DNA of 64,000 nt from CAVONB01 sp963697205 (GTDB lineage: Bacteria; Pseudomonadota; Alphaproteobacteria; Rhizobiales; Hyphomicrobiaceae), in contig CAVONB010000013.1 in NCBI GenBank assembly GCA_963697205.1, positions 62,001 to 126,000 of the forward strand, given 5' to 3'. Below, in pieces: positions 34,745 to 43,877 of the stretch. The number at the start of each line of letters is the position of its first letter. Position 1 is the first letter of the stretch. The notes under the pieces are model-generated. The model was not told the origin of the DNA and made no database searches. It was given only the letters and a program-made list of their open reading frames with translations. Made by a program: the position numbers and the translations under genes.

Positions 34745-35197
34745 TTATTTCTCGACTTTCTTCAGGGGGTTCTCGTCGCCCAGCACCGACAGGACCGACG
34801 AGCCGCAGCGGCCCATCGGGCCGATCGCAGCGTCGGCGTACACCCTGTTACCCAGGGCGATCTGCTTGTCGTAGTGCTCCTTGCAGTAGGCCGTCTGCTC
34901 GGCGATCAGCGCGGCCTGCTTCTGATCGACAGACCGTTCGGGATCGACCGGGAAGTTGCCGTCTGCCACCGGACCCGGCGTCGAGCCTGGTTGCGGCAGC
35001 CGTTCCAGCGACGGCGGCACGACCAGCGGCGCGCGCTCGGCCACTTTCGGGATGGAGCCGGTTTGCTGGCTGCCACCGAGGCCCACGGCGTCGAAGATCT
35101 TCCCGTTCAATTGGACGTCGCCGGGCGCACAGCCACCCAGCCCCGCGAAGGCGGCAAGGCCTGCGGCGATCAGTCCGGCGCGGATGAGCCCCCACAT
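34745..35197 (-). CDS. Putative lipoprotein, unknown function
   Basis: Codes for 150 residues from ATG 35197, with AGGAG nine bases upstream. The N terminus MWGLIRAGLIAAGLAAFAGLGGC is a lipoprotein signal peptide with the lipobox AGLGGC. The mature part has VQLNGKIFDAVGLGG, a Pro-rich stretch (LVVPPSLERLPQPG) and a C-terminal helix (QAALIAEQTAYCKEHYDKQI) with several Cys. Proteins like this sit between lspA and M16 peptidase genes in Rhizobiales, to my recollection, always uncharacterised. It is overlapped by the open extension of the lspA frame. Confidence 0.75.
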   Translation of the reverse strand: MWGLIRAGLIAAGLAAFAGLGGCAPGDVQLNGKIFDAVGLGGSQQTGSIPKVAERAPLVVPPSLERLPQPGSTPGPVADGNFPVDPERSVDQKQAALIAEQTAYCKEHYDKQIALGNRVYADAAIGPMGRCGSSVLSVLGDENPLKKVEK

Positions 35198-35873
35198 GGT
35201 CGTCATCTCCTGGCGTCTCCGCCCCCAGCGGATGAAGCCCGGCCCACCGGCCGGTCCCCTGCGACGCAGAACGAAAATCCCCAATCGTCCAGAGCCCTAG
35301 CCCGCCTTTGCGGCACCATTGCGAACTCAGGATCATCGATTCATACAAGAGCGCGGCGACACCGGCAACGATAGCCACATCGGCGATGTTGAACACATAC
35401 CAGTAGAACCCGAAGGCGTGCAGCGAGAAGAAGTCGGCCACGCCGCCGATCGCCACCCGATCGATGGCGTTGCCGATCGCCCCTCCGATAATCAGACCGA
35501 TGCCCCAGGCCATCCAGCGGTTGGTCGCCCCGCGCGCCAGCCAGATCGTCAGCGCCAGGCTGGTCAGCACCGCGAACGCAGCGAGAACACGCTGTCCCGT
35601 CGGTCCGTCCTGCGTGAACATGCCGTAGCTGACGCCCATGTTCTTCACGAACACGAGGTCCAGGAACGGCATCACGGTCACGCGACCCTTTTCCGCGATC
35701 TTGTAGCCCAGGATCATCCACCACTTGTGCGACTGGTCGATGGCGATGGTCACGAGCGCAATCGACAGCCCGAGCCTGGACCAGGGCCCCCAGAGCCATG
35801 CACCGAGGCCTGTGGGCGGCCCGGACGCATTGTCGGAGCCGGGGAGACCCGAGCCGGGAAGGGGAGTCGTCAT
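34848..35873 (-). CDS. lspA: Lipoprotein signal peptidase LspA (3' end probably altered by a 1-base insertion)
   Basis: The LspA domain fills residues 1 to about 190 (35873 to about 35300). It has four transmembrane helices and the family motifs: DLVFVKNMGVSYGMF, GGAIGNAIDRVAIGGVADFF and YVFNIADVAIVAG, the last two giving the catalytic Asp pair. It cleaves prolipoprotein signal peptides in the inner membrane. As sequenced the frame runs on for about 150 Arg-rich residues across the lipoprotein gene, out of frame with it. A TAG at 35299-35297 in the neighbouring frame would end LspA after ALLYESMILSSQWCRKGG if one extra base upstream were removed, so the extension is probably artefactual. It is 6 bases downstream of ileS. 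Confidence 0.9.
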   Translation of the reverse strand: MTTPLPGSGLPGSDNASGPPTGLGAWLWGPWSRLGLSIALVTIAIDQSHKWWMILGYKIAEKGRVTVMPFLDLVFVKNMGVSYGMFTQDGPTGQRVLAAFAVLTSLALTIWLARGATNRWMAWGIGLIIGGAIGNAIDRVAIGGVADFFSLHAFGFYWYVFNIADVAIVAGVAALLYESMILSSQWCRKGGLGLWTIGDFRSASQGTGRWAGLHPLGAETPGDDDHVGAHPRRTDRRRPCRLRGAGWLCARRRPIEREDLRRRGPRWQPANRLHPESGRARAAGRAAVAGTAAATRLDAGSGGRRQLPGRSRTVCRSEAGRADRRADGLLQGALRQADRPG

Positions 35874-35879
35874 CCGGTC

Positions 35880-38800
35880 TCAGCTCCCCGCCTTGGCGGC
35901 GGCATCAATCTCGCGCATGGCGGCGGCATCGCGGGCCGATAGGTCGGGGTAGGCCGGGTCCGCCCCAACATCCGTCGTGATGCGCCAGGAGCGCGCGCAC
36001 TTCTGGCCCTCGGCGCGTTGGGGAACGACGGCGACGCCAGCGACCTCAGGCAACCGAAATGCCTCGGCCGGAGGCGGGATCGCCACCACGCTGACACCGG
36101 AGGTGATAGCGACTTCCGAAAGATCGATCCCCGCCAGCGCCTCGGCAAGCGTTGGCTCCGTGACGTGCACGACGGGCGCGGCTTCGAGCGACGAGCCGAG
36201 GCGCTTGGCCGCGCGCTCGATCTCCAGCGCGCCAGTCACGACGCTGCGGACTTTGCGGATAGCGTCCCACTGCTGATCGAGCGCGGCGTCCGTCCAGGCG
36301 GTCGGCACGTCCGGAAACGTCTCAAGATGTACCGAGCCGTCTGCGCCCAGTTCGGGGTAGCGCGCGAGCCAGGCTTCCTCCGCCGTGAACGACAGGATCG
36401 GCGCGAGCCAGATCGTGACGTGGCGGAAGATCGCCTCCACGCACGTCAACGCCGCAAGCCGCTTGGCGCTCGACGGCGCTTCGCAGTAGAGCGCGTCCTT
36501 GCGAATGTCGAAGTAGAACGCGGACAGGTCCGTGTTCATGAAGTGCGACAAGAGCGACACGACCTTCTTGTAGTCGTAGGTCGCGTAGGCCTTGCGCACC
36601 TGCGGGTCGAGTTCGGCCAGCATGTGCAGCATGTACTTTTCGAGCGAGGGCATGTCGGCGTGCGCCACCGCCTTGCCCGCATCGTAATGCGCCAGCGTGC
36701 CGAGCATCCAGCGCAGCGTATTGCGCGTCTTGCGGTAGGTCTCGACGAACGTCTTCAGGATTTCAGGCCCGATGCGCAGATCGTCGGAATAATCGGACGC
36801 CGCGACCCACAGCCGCAGGATGTCCGCGCCGGACTTCGCGATTACCTCCTGCGGGGCGGTCACATTGCCGAGCGACTTCGACATCTTCTGCCCCTTCTCG
36901 TCGAGGCAGAAGCCGTGCGTGAGCACCACGTCGTAGGGCGCGCGGCCGCGCGTGCCGGAGCTTTCGATCAGCGAGGAATGGAACCAACCGCGATGCTGGT
37001 CGGAGCCTTCCAGGTACATGACGGTATCCTGGCCGCCGTCGACCTTGCGCTTGATGCCGGCGAGCCCGGGGAAGTGCTTCGGGTCCTCCAGCACGTAGGT
37101 GTGCGTGGAACCTGAATCGAACCACACATCGAGCACGTCGTTGATCTTCTCGTACTCCGCGGGATCGTAGTCGGGCTTCAGGAAGCGCGCGCCGTCGGCG
37201 TCCGCGAACCAGGCGTCCGCGCCTTCGGCATACATGGCGTCGAAGATGCGCTGGTTGACCTTGGGATCGACGAGCACTTCGTGTGTGCCCTTCTTGACGA
37301 ACACCGTGATCGGCACGCCCCAGGCGCGCTGGCGCGAGACGACCCAGTCGGGCTTGGCCTCGATCATGCCGGTGATGCGGTTCTCGCCAGACGCGGGCAC
37401 CCATTCGGTCTGGCGGATCGCCTGCAGGGAGATGTCGCGCAGTGTTTTCGGCAGGGGCTCGTTGTGCGCGTTGCCGCGGCCGGCTGCGCGAAGCTGGTCA
37501 CGATGCTGTCTGGCGAGGTCTTCGAGGAATGGCAATTCCTGGTCCATGTGGATGAACCACTGCGGCGTGTTGCGGAAGATGACGGGCTTCTTGGAGCGCC
37601 ACGAGTGCGGGTACTGGTGCTTGAGCCGCCCGCGCGCAATGATCATGCTTTCGCCGCCGGGCTCCTCGGACCAAGCGCCTTGATGACGCGATCGTTCGCC
37701 TTGCCCTTCTCGCCCTTGTCCGTGATGACGCGCTCACCCTCGAAGCCCGGCGCGTCCTTGGTGTACGCCCCGTCCGCGTCGACGGTGGTGGGGATCTCGG
37801 TCGGGATGCCGCGCGCGCGGAGCATCTGCTGGGTGGCGGCCGCCGTCCAGATGTCGAAGTCCTCGCGGCCATGACCGGGCGCGGTGTGCACGAAGCCCGT
37901 GCCCGTGTCGTCGGTGACGTGGTCGCCGTCGAGCAGGGGGACGTCGAACTGGTAGCCGCCGAGGTTGGCCGAGCGGAGCGGGTGGGCGCAGTCGATCCCA
38001 TTGAGAATTTCAGGTGTGACGGCCAAGCGCTTCTCGTAGGCTTCGACCTTCGCCGCCTTCATGACCTCTTCAGCGAGTTTGTCGGCGAGGATGTACCTTT
38101 CGCCGACCTTGGCCCAGTTGCCGTCCGGTGCCTTCGTCACTTCGTAGACGCCGTAGTCGATCTTCGAGTTGAACGAGATCGCGCGGTTGCCGGGCAGCGT
38201 CCACGGCGTCGTGGTCCAGATCACGACGAACGCCTTGAGCACGGGGTCGGATTTTTCTGCTGCACCGGTCGCCGTCGTCGCGCTCGTTGTGGTCATGCTG
38301 ACCGGAAACTTCACCCAGACCATGTCGCTCTGGTAGTCCTGGTACTCGACCTCGGCTTCCGCCAGCGCGGTCTTCTCGACCACGCTCCACATCACGGGCT
38401 TTGACCCGCGATAGAGCTGGCCCGTCTCTGCGAACTTCATCAATTCGCGCGCGATCTGCGCTTCGGCGGGGAACGTCATCGTTGAATAAGGATGCGCCCA
38501 GTCGCCAATCACGCCGAGGCGCTTGAACTCCTCGCGCTGCACGTCGAGCCAGTGCGCGGCGAACGCGCGGCACTCCTGGCGGAAGGCGGTCATGGCGACG
38601 GGATCGGCGAGGTTCGGCTTCGCCTTGCCCTTGGCGATGTACTCCTCCTCGATCTTCCACTCGATCGGCAGGCCGTGACAGTCCCAGCCGGGCACGTAGT
38701 TGGAATCGAACCCCGCCATCTGTTGCGACTTGGTCACGAGATCCTTCAGGATCTTGTTCAGCGCATGCCCGATGTGGATGTTGCCGTTGGCGTAGGGCGG

Positions 38801-39040
38801 CCCGTCGTGGAGGACGAACTTGTCGCGCCCTTTCGACTGCACCCTCAGCCGTTCGTACAACCCGAGTTTCTCCCACCGCGCGAGCATCTTCGGCTCCATC
38901 TCGGGGAGCCCCGCGCGCATCGGGAAGTCGGTCTTGGGCAGGTACAGCGTCTTCGACCAGTCCCGGCCGTTCTCGTTGTCGGCCTTCGGGTCGGTCTTTG
39001 CGGCGCTGCCGTTGTCTTTCGGCCCAGAATCTTTTGGCAT
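35880..39040 (-). CDS. ileS: Isoleucyl-tRNA synthetase, interrupted by one apparent single-base deletion
   Basis: Loads isoleucine onto tRNA-Ile. The N-terminal segment (39040 to about 37665) holds the class I HIGH motif in GPPYANGNIHIGHALNKILK, WDCHGLPIEWKIEEEYIAKG and most of the editing domain. At about 37667-37675 the frame shifts: VIKAL in the first frame should continue into EEPGGESMIIARGRLKHQYP in the second. That second segment carries PHSWRSKKPVIFRNTPQWF, the KMSKS loop (EKGQKMSKSLGNV) and the anticodon-binding domain, ending with KCARSWRI. Restoring one base gives a protein of about 1050 residues, somewhat longer than the roughly 940-1000 usual, with an extended N terminus. The gene is essential, so sequence error is the likely cause. 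Confidence 0.93.
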
Positions 39041-39190
39041 GTCCGGAATCCTTCATGTCGGCCGGACGTGTAGCAACCCCCGCCGGGGCGGTCCAGACAT
39101 CGTGCTGCGGTGCGGGAGGGGAGGGGTGCAGAACGCCAGGCGTTGTGCCAGTGTTCGCTGTCGCGAGGAGGGCTCCCGCCCTCGACCCGG

Positions 39191-39289
39191 CTGGCGGGAC
39201 ACCCGCCAGACCACCCGCCTTTTTCAATTCGGGAAAACGGGGAGTTCGAGGGGTGTCCCCTCAGGCGGGTCGCAGGGCAGCAGCCCTGC
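39191..39289. repeat. Cluster of three small perfect hairpins between ileS and hyi
   Basis: CTGGCGGG-ACA-CCCGCCAG at 39191-39209, GAGGGG-TGT-CCCCTC at 39248-39262 and GCAGGGC-AGCA-GCCCTGC at 39272-39289 follow each other in the 282-base gap between the divergent ileS and hyi. The third resembles the palindrome after tatC; the first resembles the hairpin at 50242. They look like members of a dispersed GC-rich palindrome family. Confidence 0.5.
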
Positions 39290-39322
39290 TTGCGAAGCAA
39301 ATCAGCGCCAAGGACGCCCGCC

Positions 39323-40102
39323 ATGCCCCGTTTCGCCGCCAACCTCTCCTTCCTGTTCACCGATCTGCCGTTCCTCGACCGCTTCGCGGCGGCGGCGCAG
39401 GCAGGCTTCAAGGGTGTGGAGTACCTGTTCCCCTACGACTTCCCGGCCGACGAGATCGCGGAGCGGCTGAAAGCGCACGGGCTGACGCAGGTGCTGTTCA
39501 ACCTGCCCCCCGGTGATTGGGACAAAGGTGAGCGCGGGCTGGCGGCTATCCCAGGTCGCGAGGCGGAGTTCGAGGCGGCGATGGCCAAGGCCATCGACTA
39601 CGCCCAGGCGCTGTCCTGCAAGACGGTCCACGCCATGTGCGGCACGCGGCAGGCGGGCGCCAATCGCAAGGTGTACGTCGCCAACCTGAAGAAAGCCGCC
39701 CGGATGGCGGCGGGCGCAGGCGTCGATCTCATCATCGAGCCGCTCAACGAGCGCGACAATCCCGGCTACTTTCTGACCACCCTCGATCAGGCGCGCGCCA
39801 TCATCCACGAGGTCGCCGAACCTGCGCTCGGCCTGCAGTTCGACCTCTACCACCGCCAGATCGTCTCGGGCGACACTGCCAAGGCGATCGAGGAATTCGG
39901 TCATCTGGCCAAGCACTACCAGTGCGCCAACCCGCCGTTGCGCCACGAGCCCGACGATGGCGAGATGAACTACGCCTACCTGTTCAAGCTCGTCGACGAG
40001 ACCGGCTATACCGGCTGGATGGGCTGCGAGTACAAGCCGCGCACGACCACGCTGGAAGGCCTCGCACGCTGGCCGAAGGCATGTGGGGTGACGATCGGGT
40101 GA
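39323..40102 (+). CDS. hyi: Hydroxypyruvate isomerase family protein (Hyi/OtnI-like)
   Basis: Codes for 259 residues from ATG 39323, the usual length for Hyi. MPRFAANLSFLFTDLPFLDR is the family start; the TIM-barrel metal site is seen in IIEPLNERDNPGYFL (Glu), LQFDLYHRQI (Asp) and HEPDDGEMNYAYLF, with a final Glu in GCEYKP. It interconverts hydroxypyruvate and tartronate semialdehyde, or 2-oxo-tetronates in the OtnI branch. The nearby denD suggests the second role, in acid-sugar breakdown (inference). Confidence 0.88.
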   Translation: MPRFAANLSFLFTDLPFLDRFAAAAQAGFKGVEYLFPYDFPADEIAERLKAHGLTQVLFNLPPGDWDKGERGLAAIPGREAEFEAAMAKAIDYAQALSCKTVHAMCGTRQAGANRKVYVANLKKAARMAAGAGVDLIIEPLNERDNPGYFLTTLDQARAIIHEVAEPALGLQFDLYHRQIVSGDTAKAIEEFGHLAKHYQCANPPLRHEPDDGEMNYAYLFKLVDETGYTGWMGCEYKPRTTTLEGLARWPKACGVTIG

Positions 40103-40135
40103 AGGTATAACGTTGACGCCCCAGCGCGCCGCCCA

Positions 40136-41011
40136 TCACGAACCCTCGAACCGGAAGCCGTCCCCCCAGCGCTTGACGACCGCGGTCGCAGGCGACGGGA
40201 AGTGCGCCATGCAGAACTTGGTCTCGGTATCACAGAACCGCTCGAACACGCGTCGACGTGAGCGGCCGGCCTCGGCGCCGTCGTGGTCCGCGCGCATGCT
40301 GAGGTCCACGTACCGCCCCTGCAGCGGTGAGTGGATCATGTCGCCCGTCAGGAACGCGTCGACGCTGCCCTTGCCGACTTCAACGCAGACGTGGTCGATC
40401 GTGTGACCCGGCGTCGGCACCAGCCGGATGTGATCGTTGAGCGCGAAGTCGTTAGCCACCACGTCGCAGCGCTGCGCGGCGACGATCGGCAGCACACTGT
40501 CCGTGATCCATGGGCACAGCTCCGGGCTGGCCTTGTGCCGTTCCGTCCAGAACGCCAGTTCCTTTTCCGCGAACACATACCGCGCGCGGGGGAATGTCGG
40601 CACCCACCGCCCGTTGTCGAGACGTGTGTTCCAGCCGACGTGATCGACATGCAAGTGCGTGCACATGACGAAATCGATGTCGGCGAACGAAAGCCCGGTG
40701 GCCGCCAGCGACCGCACGTAGGCGTCGGACGCCATCTGGTTCCAGGGACCGTAGCTGGCGCGGGGCTTGTGGTTGCCCACGCAGGCGTCGATCAGGATAT
40801 TGTGATGCTTCGTTTTGACGACGTGGCTCTGGATGCACAACACGAGCCCGTCGTTGGCCGGGTCGAGATAGACCGGCTGCAGCCAGTGCCGGTTCTCCTC
40901 CAGCATCTCGGGCGTCAGCGCCGGGAAGAACTCCCGAACCTTGAAGAACCGCGCCTCGCTCTCGATCACGCGATGGATCTGGACGTCAGGCGACGAGAGG
41001 ATCTCCGACAT
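40136..41011 (-). CDS. Metallo-beta-lactamase-fold hydrolase (lactonase-like)
   Basis: Codes for 291 residues from ATG 41011. The binuclear metal site THLHVDHVGWNTRL matches HxHxDH, with further ligands in PTPGHTIDHV (His), LTGDMIHSPLQ (Asp) and MAHFPSP (His). NILIDACVGNHK precedes the site, as in the AttM/quorum-quenching lactonase-like branch, but the family also contains other esterases and lactonases. Lying between hyi and denD, on the opposite strand, it might open sugar-acid lactones; this is only a suggestion from position. Confidence 0.82.
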   Translation of the reverse strand: MSEILSSPDVQIHRVIESEARFFKVREFFPALTPEMLEENRHWLQPVYLDPANDGLVLCIQSHVVKTKHHNILIDACVGNHKPRASYGPWNQMASDAYVRSLAATGLSFADIDFVMCTHLHVDHVGWNTRLDNGRWVPTFPRARYVFAEKELAFWTERHKASPELCPWITDSVLPIVAAQRCDVVANDFALNDHIRLVPTPGHTIDHVCVEVGKGSVDAFLTGDMIHSPLQGRYVDLSMRADHDGAEAGRSRRRVFERFCDTETKFCMAHFPSPATAVVKRWGDGFRFEGS

Positions 41012-41193
41012 GGCGCTGGGCTCCCTGCGACGGCTATAAGTCCGGTCCATCAAAGCATGGCGTGTATGCCCTGGCGACGGGGCCGGGCGCGGCATCACAG
41101 TAGACTCTTTTCCAAAGTTGTCGTCTGTTGCCCACGGAACGAATAGCCGGCCCCGCCGGGTGCACCTGCCAGCGGGACAGCGTGGAGAGCACA

Positions 41194-42171
41194 ATGCGCG
41201 TACTCATCATCGGCGGCGCCGGCATGATCGGCCGCAAGCTCGCCGAGCGCCTGGCGGCCGATGGCCAGCTGGGCGGCCAGCAGATCTCGGGCATGACCCT
41301 CTACGACGTGGTCCCCGCCGCGGTGCCGGCTGCCGCCAACATGCCCGTCGAAATCCTGAAGGGCGACCTCCCGGCTGCGGGCGAAGCCGAGCGTCTCGTC
41401 GCCTCCAGGCCCGAAGTGATCTTCAACTTGGCCGCCATCGTCTCCGGCGAGGCCGAGCAAGACTTCGAGAAGGGCTACCGTATCAACCTGGACGGCATGC
41501 GTGGGCTGCTCGAGGCCGTGCGCAAGACCGGCCACAAGCCGCGCCTTGTCTTCACGAGTTCCATCGCCTGCTACGGCGCACCGTTCCCGGACGCGATCCC
41601 GGACGACTTCCACCACACACCGCTGACCTCCTACGGTACGCAGAAGGCGATCGGCGAGTTGCTGTTGTCGGACTACACCCGCAAGGGCTTTCTCGACGGC
41701 GTCGGGATCCGCCTGCCCACCATCTGCGTCCGGCCCGGCAAGCCCAACAAAGCAGCGTCCGGCTTTTTCTCCAATATCATCCGCGAGCCGCTCGCCGGCC
41801 AGGAGGCGGTCCTGCCCGTGGGCGAGGACGTGCGCCACTGGCACGCGACCCCGCGGTCTGCCGTCGGCTTCCTCGTGCACGCGGCGACGCTCGATACCAA
41901 CACCATCGGTCCGCGCCGCAACTTGTCCATGCCCGGTGTGTCGTGCACGGTTGGGGAGCAGATCGCAGCCTTGCGCAAGGTCGCCGGCGATCAGGTCGTG
42001 GCCCGGATCAGGCGCGAGCCGGATCCCGACATCATCAAGATCGTCGCCGGTTGGCCGCGCAACTTTGCCGCCCGCCGCGCCGAGGCGCTCGGCTTCAAGG
42101 CCGAAAGCGCCTTCGAGGACATCATTCGCACCCACATCGCCGACGAGCTGGGCGGCACCTTCGCCGCCTGA
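41194..42171 (+). CDS. denD: D-erythronate dehydrogenase DenD (NAD-dependent epimerase/dehydratase fold)
   Basis: Codes for 325 residues from ATG 41194. The Rossmann motif is MRVLIIGGAGMIGRKLAERL, the active site TSSIACYGAP...SYGTQKAIGELLLSDYTRKG (Tyr-x3-Lys), and RLPTICVRPGKPNKAASGFF and WHATPRSAVGFLVHAA are typical of DenD. DenD oxidises D-erythronate to 2-oxo-tetronate with NAD, which OtnI isomerises before phosphorylation and decarboxylation. hyi/otnI is close by; the kinase (OtnK) and aldolase-type decarboxylase (OtnC) are not in the window. Confidence 0.85.
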   Translation: MRVLIIGGAGMIGRKLAERLAADGQLGGQQISGMTLYDVVPAAVPAAANMPVEILKGDLPAAGEAERLVASRPEVIFNLAAIVSGEAEQDFEKGYRINLDGMRGLLEAVRKTGHKPRLVFTSSIACYGAPFPDAIPDDFHHTPLTSYGTQKAIGELLLSDYTRKGFLDGVGIRLPTICVRPGKPNKAASGFFSNIIREPLAGQEAVLPVGEDVRHWHATPRSAVGFLVHAATLDTNTIGPRRNLSMPGVSCTVGEQIAALRKVAGDQVVARIRREPDPDIIKIVAGWPRNFAARRAEALGFKAESAFEDIIRTHIADELGGTFAA

Positions 42172-42414
42172 CGGCGTGAGACCTGCCGCCACCATCGGCG
42201 GCCGAAAGGGACGAGGCGTGCGCGAGAGCCCAGGCGGGCTGAGACCGGGACTGTAGGAGGGCAGGGGGCTTCGTTGCGCCCGGCCGCGAACACTGCAGCA
42301 CGTCCCGGCCTTCCAAAGCCTTCTCGACCACGCCCATGGAACCCGCAGCAGACCAGCGCGTTTGCAGTGAGGCCTCGAGCGGGTCCCCTCCCCCTCCCCT
42401 TCCGCTCGGGGCCG

Positions 42415-42441
42415 GGCCTGCGGACCCTTGGTCTGCAGGCC
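42415..42441. repeat. Hairpin in the leader of the GTPase gene pair
   Basis: GGCCTGCGGACC (42415-42426) pairs with GGTCTGCAGGCC (42430-42441) across a CTT loop, with one G-T pair: a 12-pair stem. It is the only distinct structure in the 389-base gap between denD and the first GTPase gene; it could end the denD transcript, although no T-run follows. Confidence 0.5.
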
Positions 42442-42560
42442 CTCGACCCGTGCGCGGGCCGGCAAGGGCAGGGTCAGCAGCATCCTGTCCGGCCTCGCAA
42501 CGCGCTTCCGGACGGCCTACATGAGGGTTGGGCCCGCCAACGATCGGCGACAGGAGCATG

Positions 42561-43877
42561 ATGGCAACGGACAGATGGACCGACGGGATCAGCACGCGCC
42601 TGCAGTCCGCATGGGCCCGCGTGATGCGACCGGCCGTAGAGCCCGATCCCGACGCGATCGATGTCGCCGCACAGGCGCGCTCGCTGGCACCCGTCGTCTG
42701 GCTCCTGGGCAAGGTCCAGTCCGGCAAGACTTCCATTGTGCGCACCATCACGGGCGCAGGCGACGCCGAGATCGGCGCAGGCTTCCGCCCCACCACGCAA
42801 ACCGCGCGCATCTTCGAGTTCCCCTCTGACGCCCCGGTCATCCGCTTTCTCGACACCCGTGGCCTGGGCGAGGCGGCCTATGACCCCTCTGCCGATATCG
42901 CCGTGTCCGAGGGCCGCGCACACCTCGTGCTCGCCGTCGTCCGCGCGCTCGACCAGGATTTCGCCGAGCTGGTCAAGGTCCTCGCCGAAGTGCGCCGTCG
43001 CCATCCCGAATGGCCCGTCGTTGTCGCACAAACGACGCTCCACGACGCCTACGCCCACGGCGAGCACCACCCTGCCCCCTACCCATTCGCAGCCGACGGC
43101 GGTCTGACGCCGGCCACACCTGGCGTCCCCCCCGACCTGATCCGCGCGCTCGCCCGTCAGCGCGCTGCGTTCTCGAAGTTGCCGGGCGCAGCTCCCGTGC
43201 TGTTCGTGCCCATCGATTTCACCCAGCCGGGCGATGGCTTCTCGCCCCAGGACTATGGCTTCGACGCCCTCACACGCGCGCTGGAATCGGCTGCACCCGC
43301 CGGGCTGAAAGCGGCCGTGCGTGCGCTGGCCGGTGGTCGCAGCGCCGCGCTCGCCGCACGCGCCCAACCTCACGTCCTCGGCTATGCCACCGCCGCCGCC
43401 GCTGCCGATCTCGTCCCCGTGGCGGGGCTCGTCGCGGTCCCCGGCGTCCAGGCCAATATGCTCCACGCGCTGGCCCACATCTACGGCATCGATTGGGACC
43501 GCCAGGCTCTGACCGAATTTGCCGCGGCTGTCGGAACCGGTGCGCTGGTGCGCATGGCCGCCGGGTTCGGCGCCCGGGAGCTCGCCAAGCTCGTCCCGAT
43601 TTACGGCCAGACCGCCGGTGCCGCAGCCGCGGCCGCCACGAGCTTCGCTGTGACGTTTGCCTTGGGCAAAGCCGCGTGCCACTTCCTTGCGCGCCGGCGC
43701 GTCGGCGCCGTCGATCCAGACGGCGTGGCAGCCGCTTATCGCGAAGGTCTGTCGGCGGCCTTCAAGCTGGCGCGCGAGCGCGGCCTGGACCGCACCGGCC
43801 GTGAGCCCGCGACAGCCGATGGCCCGCGCGAGCCCACGCGAACGCAGGCTCCCGCCAAGGAGACACGCGGTGTCTGA
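42561..43877 (+). CDS. GTPase with C-terminal DUF697 membrane domain
   Basis: Codes for 438 residues from ATG 42561 (AGGAG four bases upstream; ATG 42558 is adjacent). The G1 loop is LLGKVQSGKTSIVRTITG, the switch Thr lies in FRPTTQTARIF and G3 is FLDTRGLGE; a canonical NKxD is not obvious (QTTLHDAY takes its place). Residues about 270-390 form a helical, partly membrane-embedded DUF697-like region (HVLGYATAAAAADLVPVAGL, then AVPGVQANMLHALAHIYGID). Function is unknown; relatives include YcjF-like proteins. It overlaps the second GTPase by eight bases. Confidence 0.8.
   Translation: MATDRWTDGISTRLQSAWARVMRPAVEPDPDAIDVAAQARSLAPVVWLLGKVQSGKTSIVRTITGAGDAEIGAGFRPTTQTARIFEFPSDAPVIRFLDTRGLGEAAYDPSADIAVSEGRAHLVLAVVRALDQDFAELVKVLAEVRRRHPEWPVVVAQTTLHDAYAHGEHHPAPYPFAADGGLTPATPGVPPDLIRALARQRAAFSKLPGAAPVLFVPIDFTQPGDGFSPQDYGFDALTRALESAAPAGLKAAVRALAGGRSAALAARAQPHVLGYATAAAAADLVPVAGLVAVPGVQANMLHALAHIYGIDWDRQALTEFAAAVGTGALVRMAAGFGARELAKLVPIYGQTAGAAAAAATSFAVTFALGKAACHFLARRRVGAVDPDGVAAAYREGLSAAFKLARERGLDRTGREPATADGPREPTRTQAPAKETRGV

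Noticed and set aside
39041..39322. T-box or other leader riboswitch for ileS, and an N-terminal extension of Hyi
   Set aside because: No T-box core is visible and T-boxes are not expected in alphaproteobacteria; the upstream frame into Hyi is made of the palindromic repeats.
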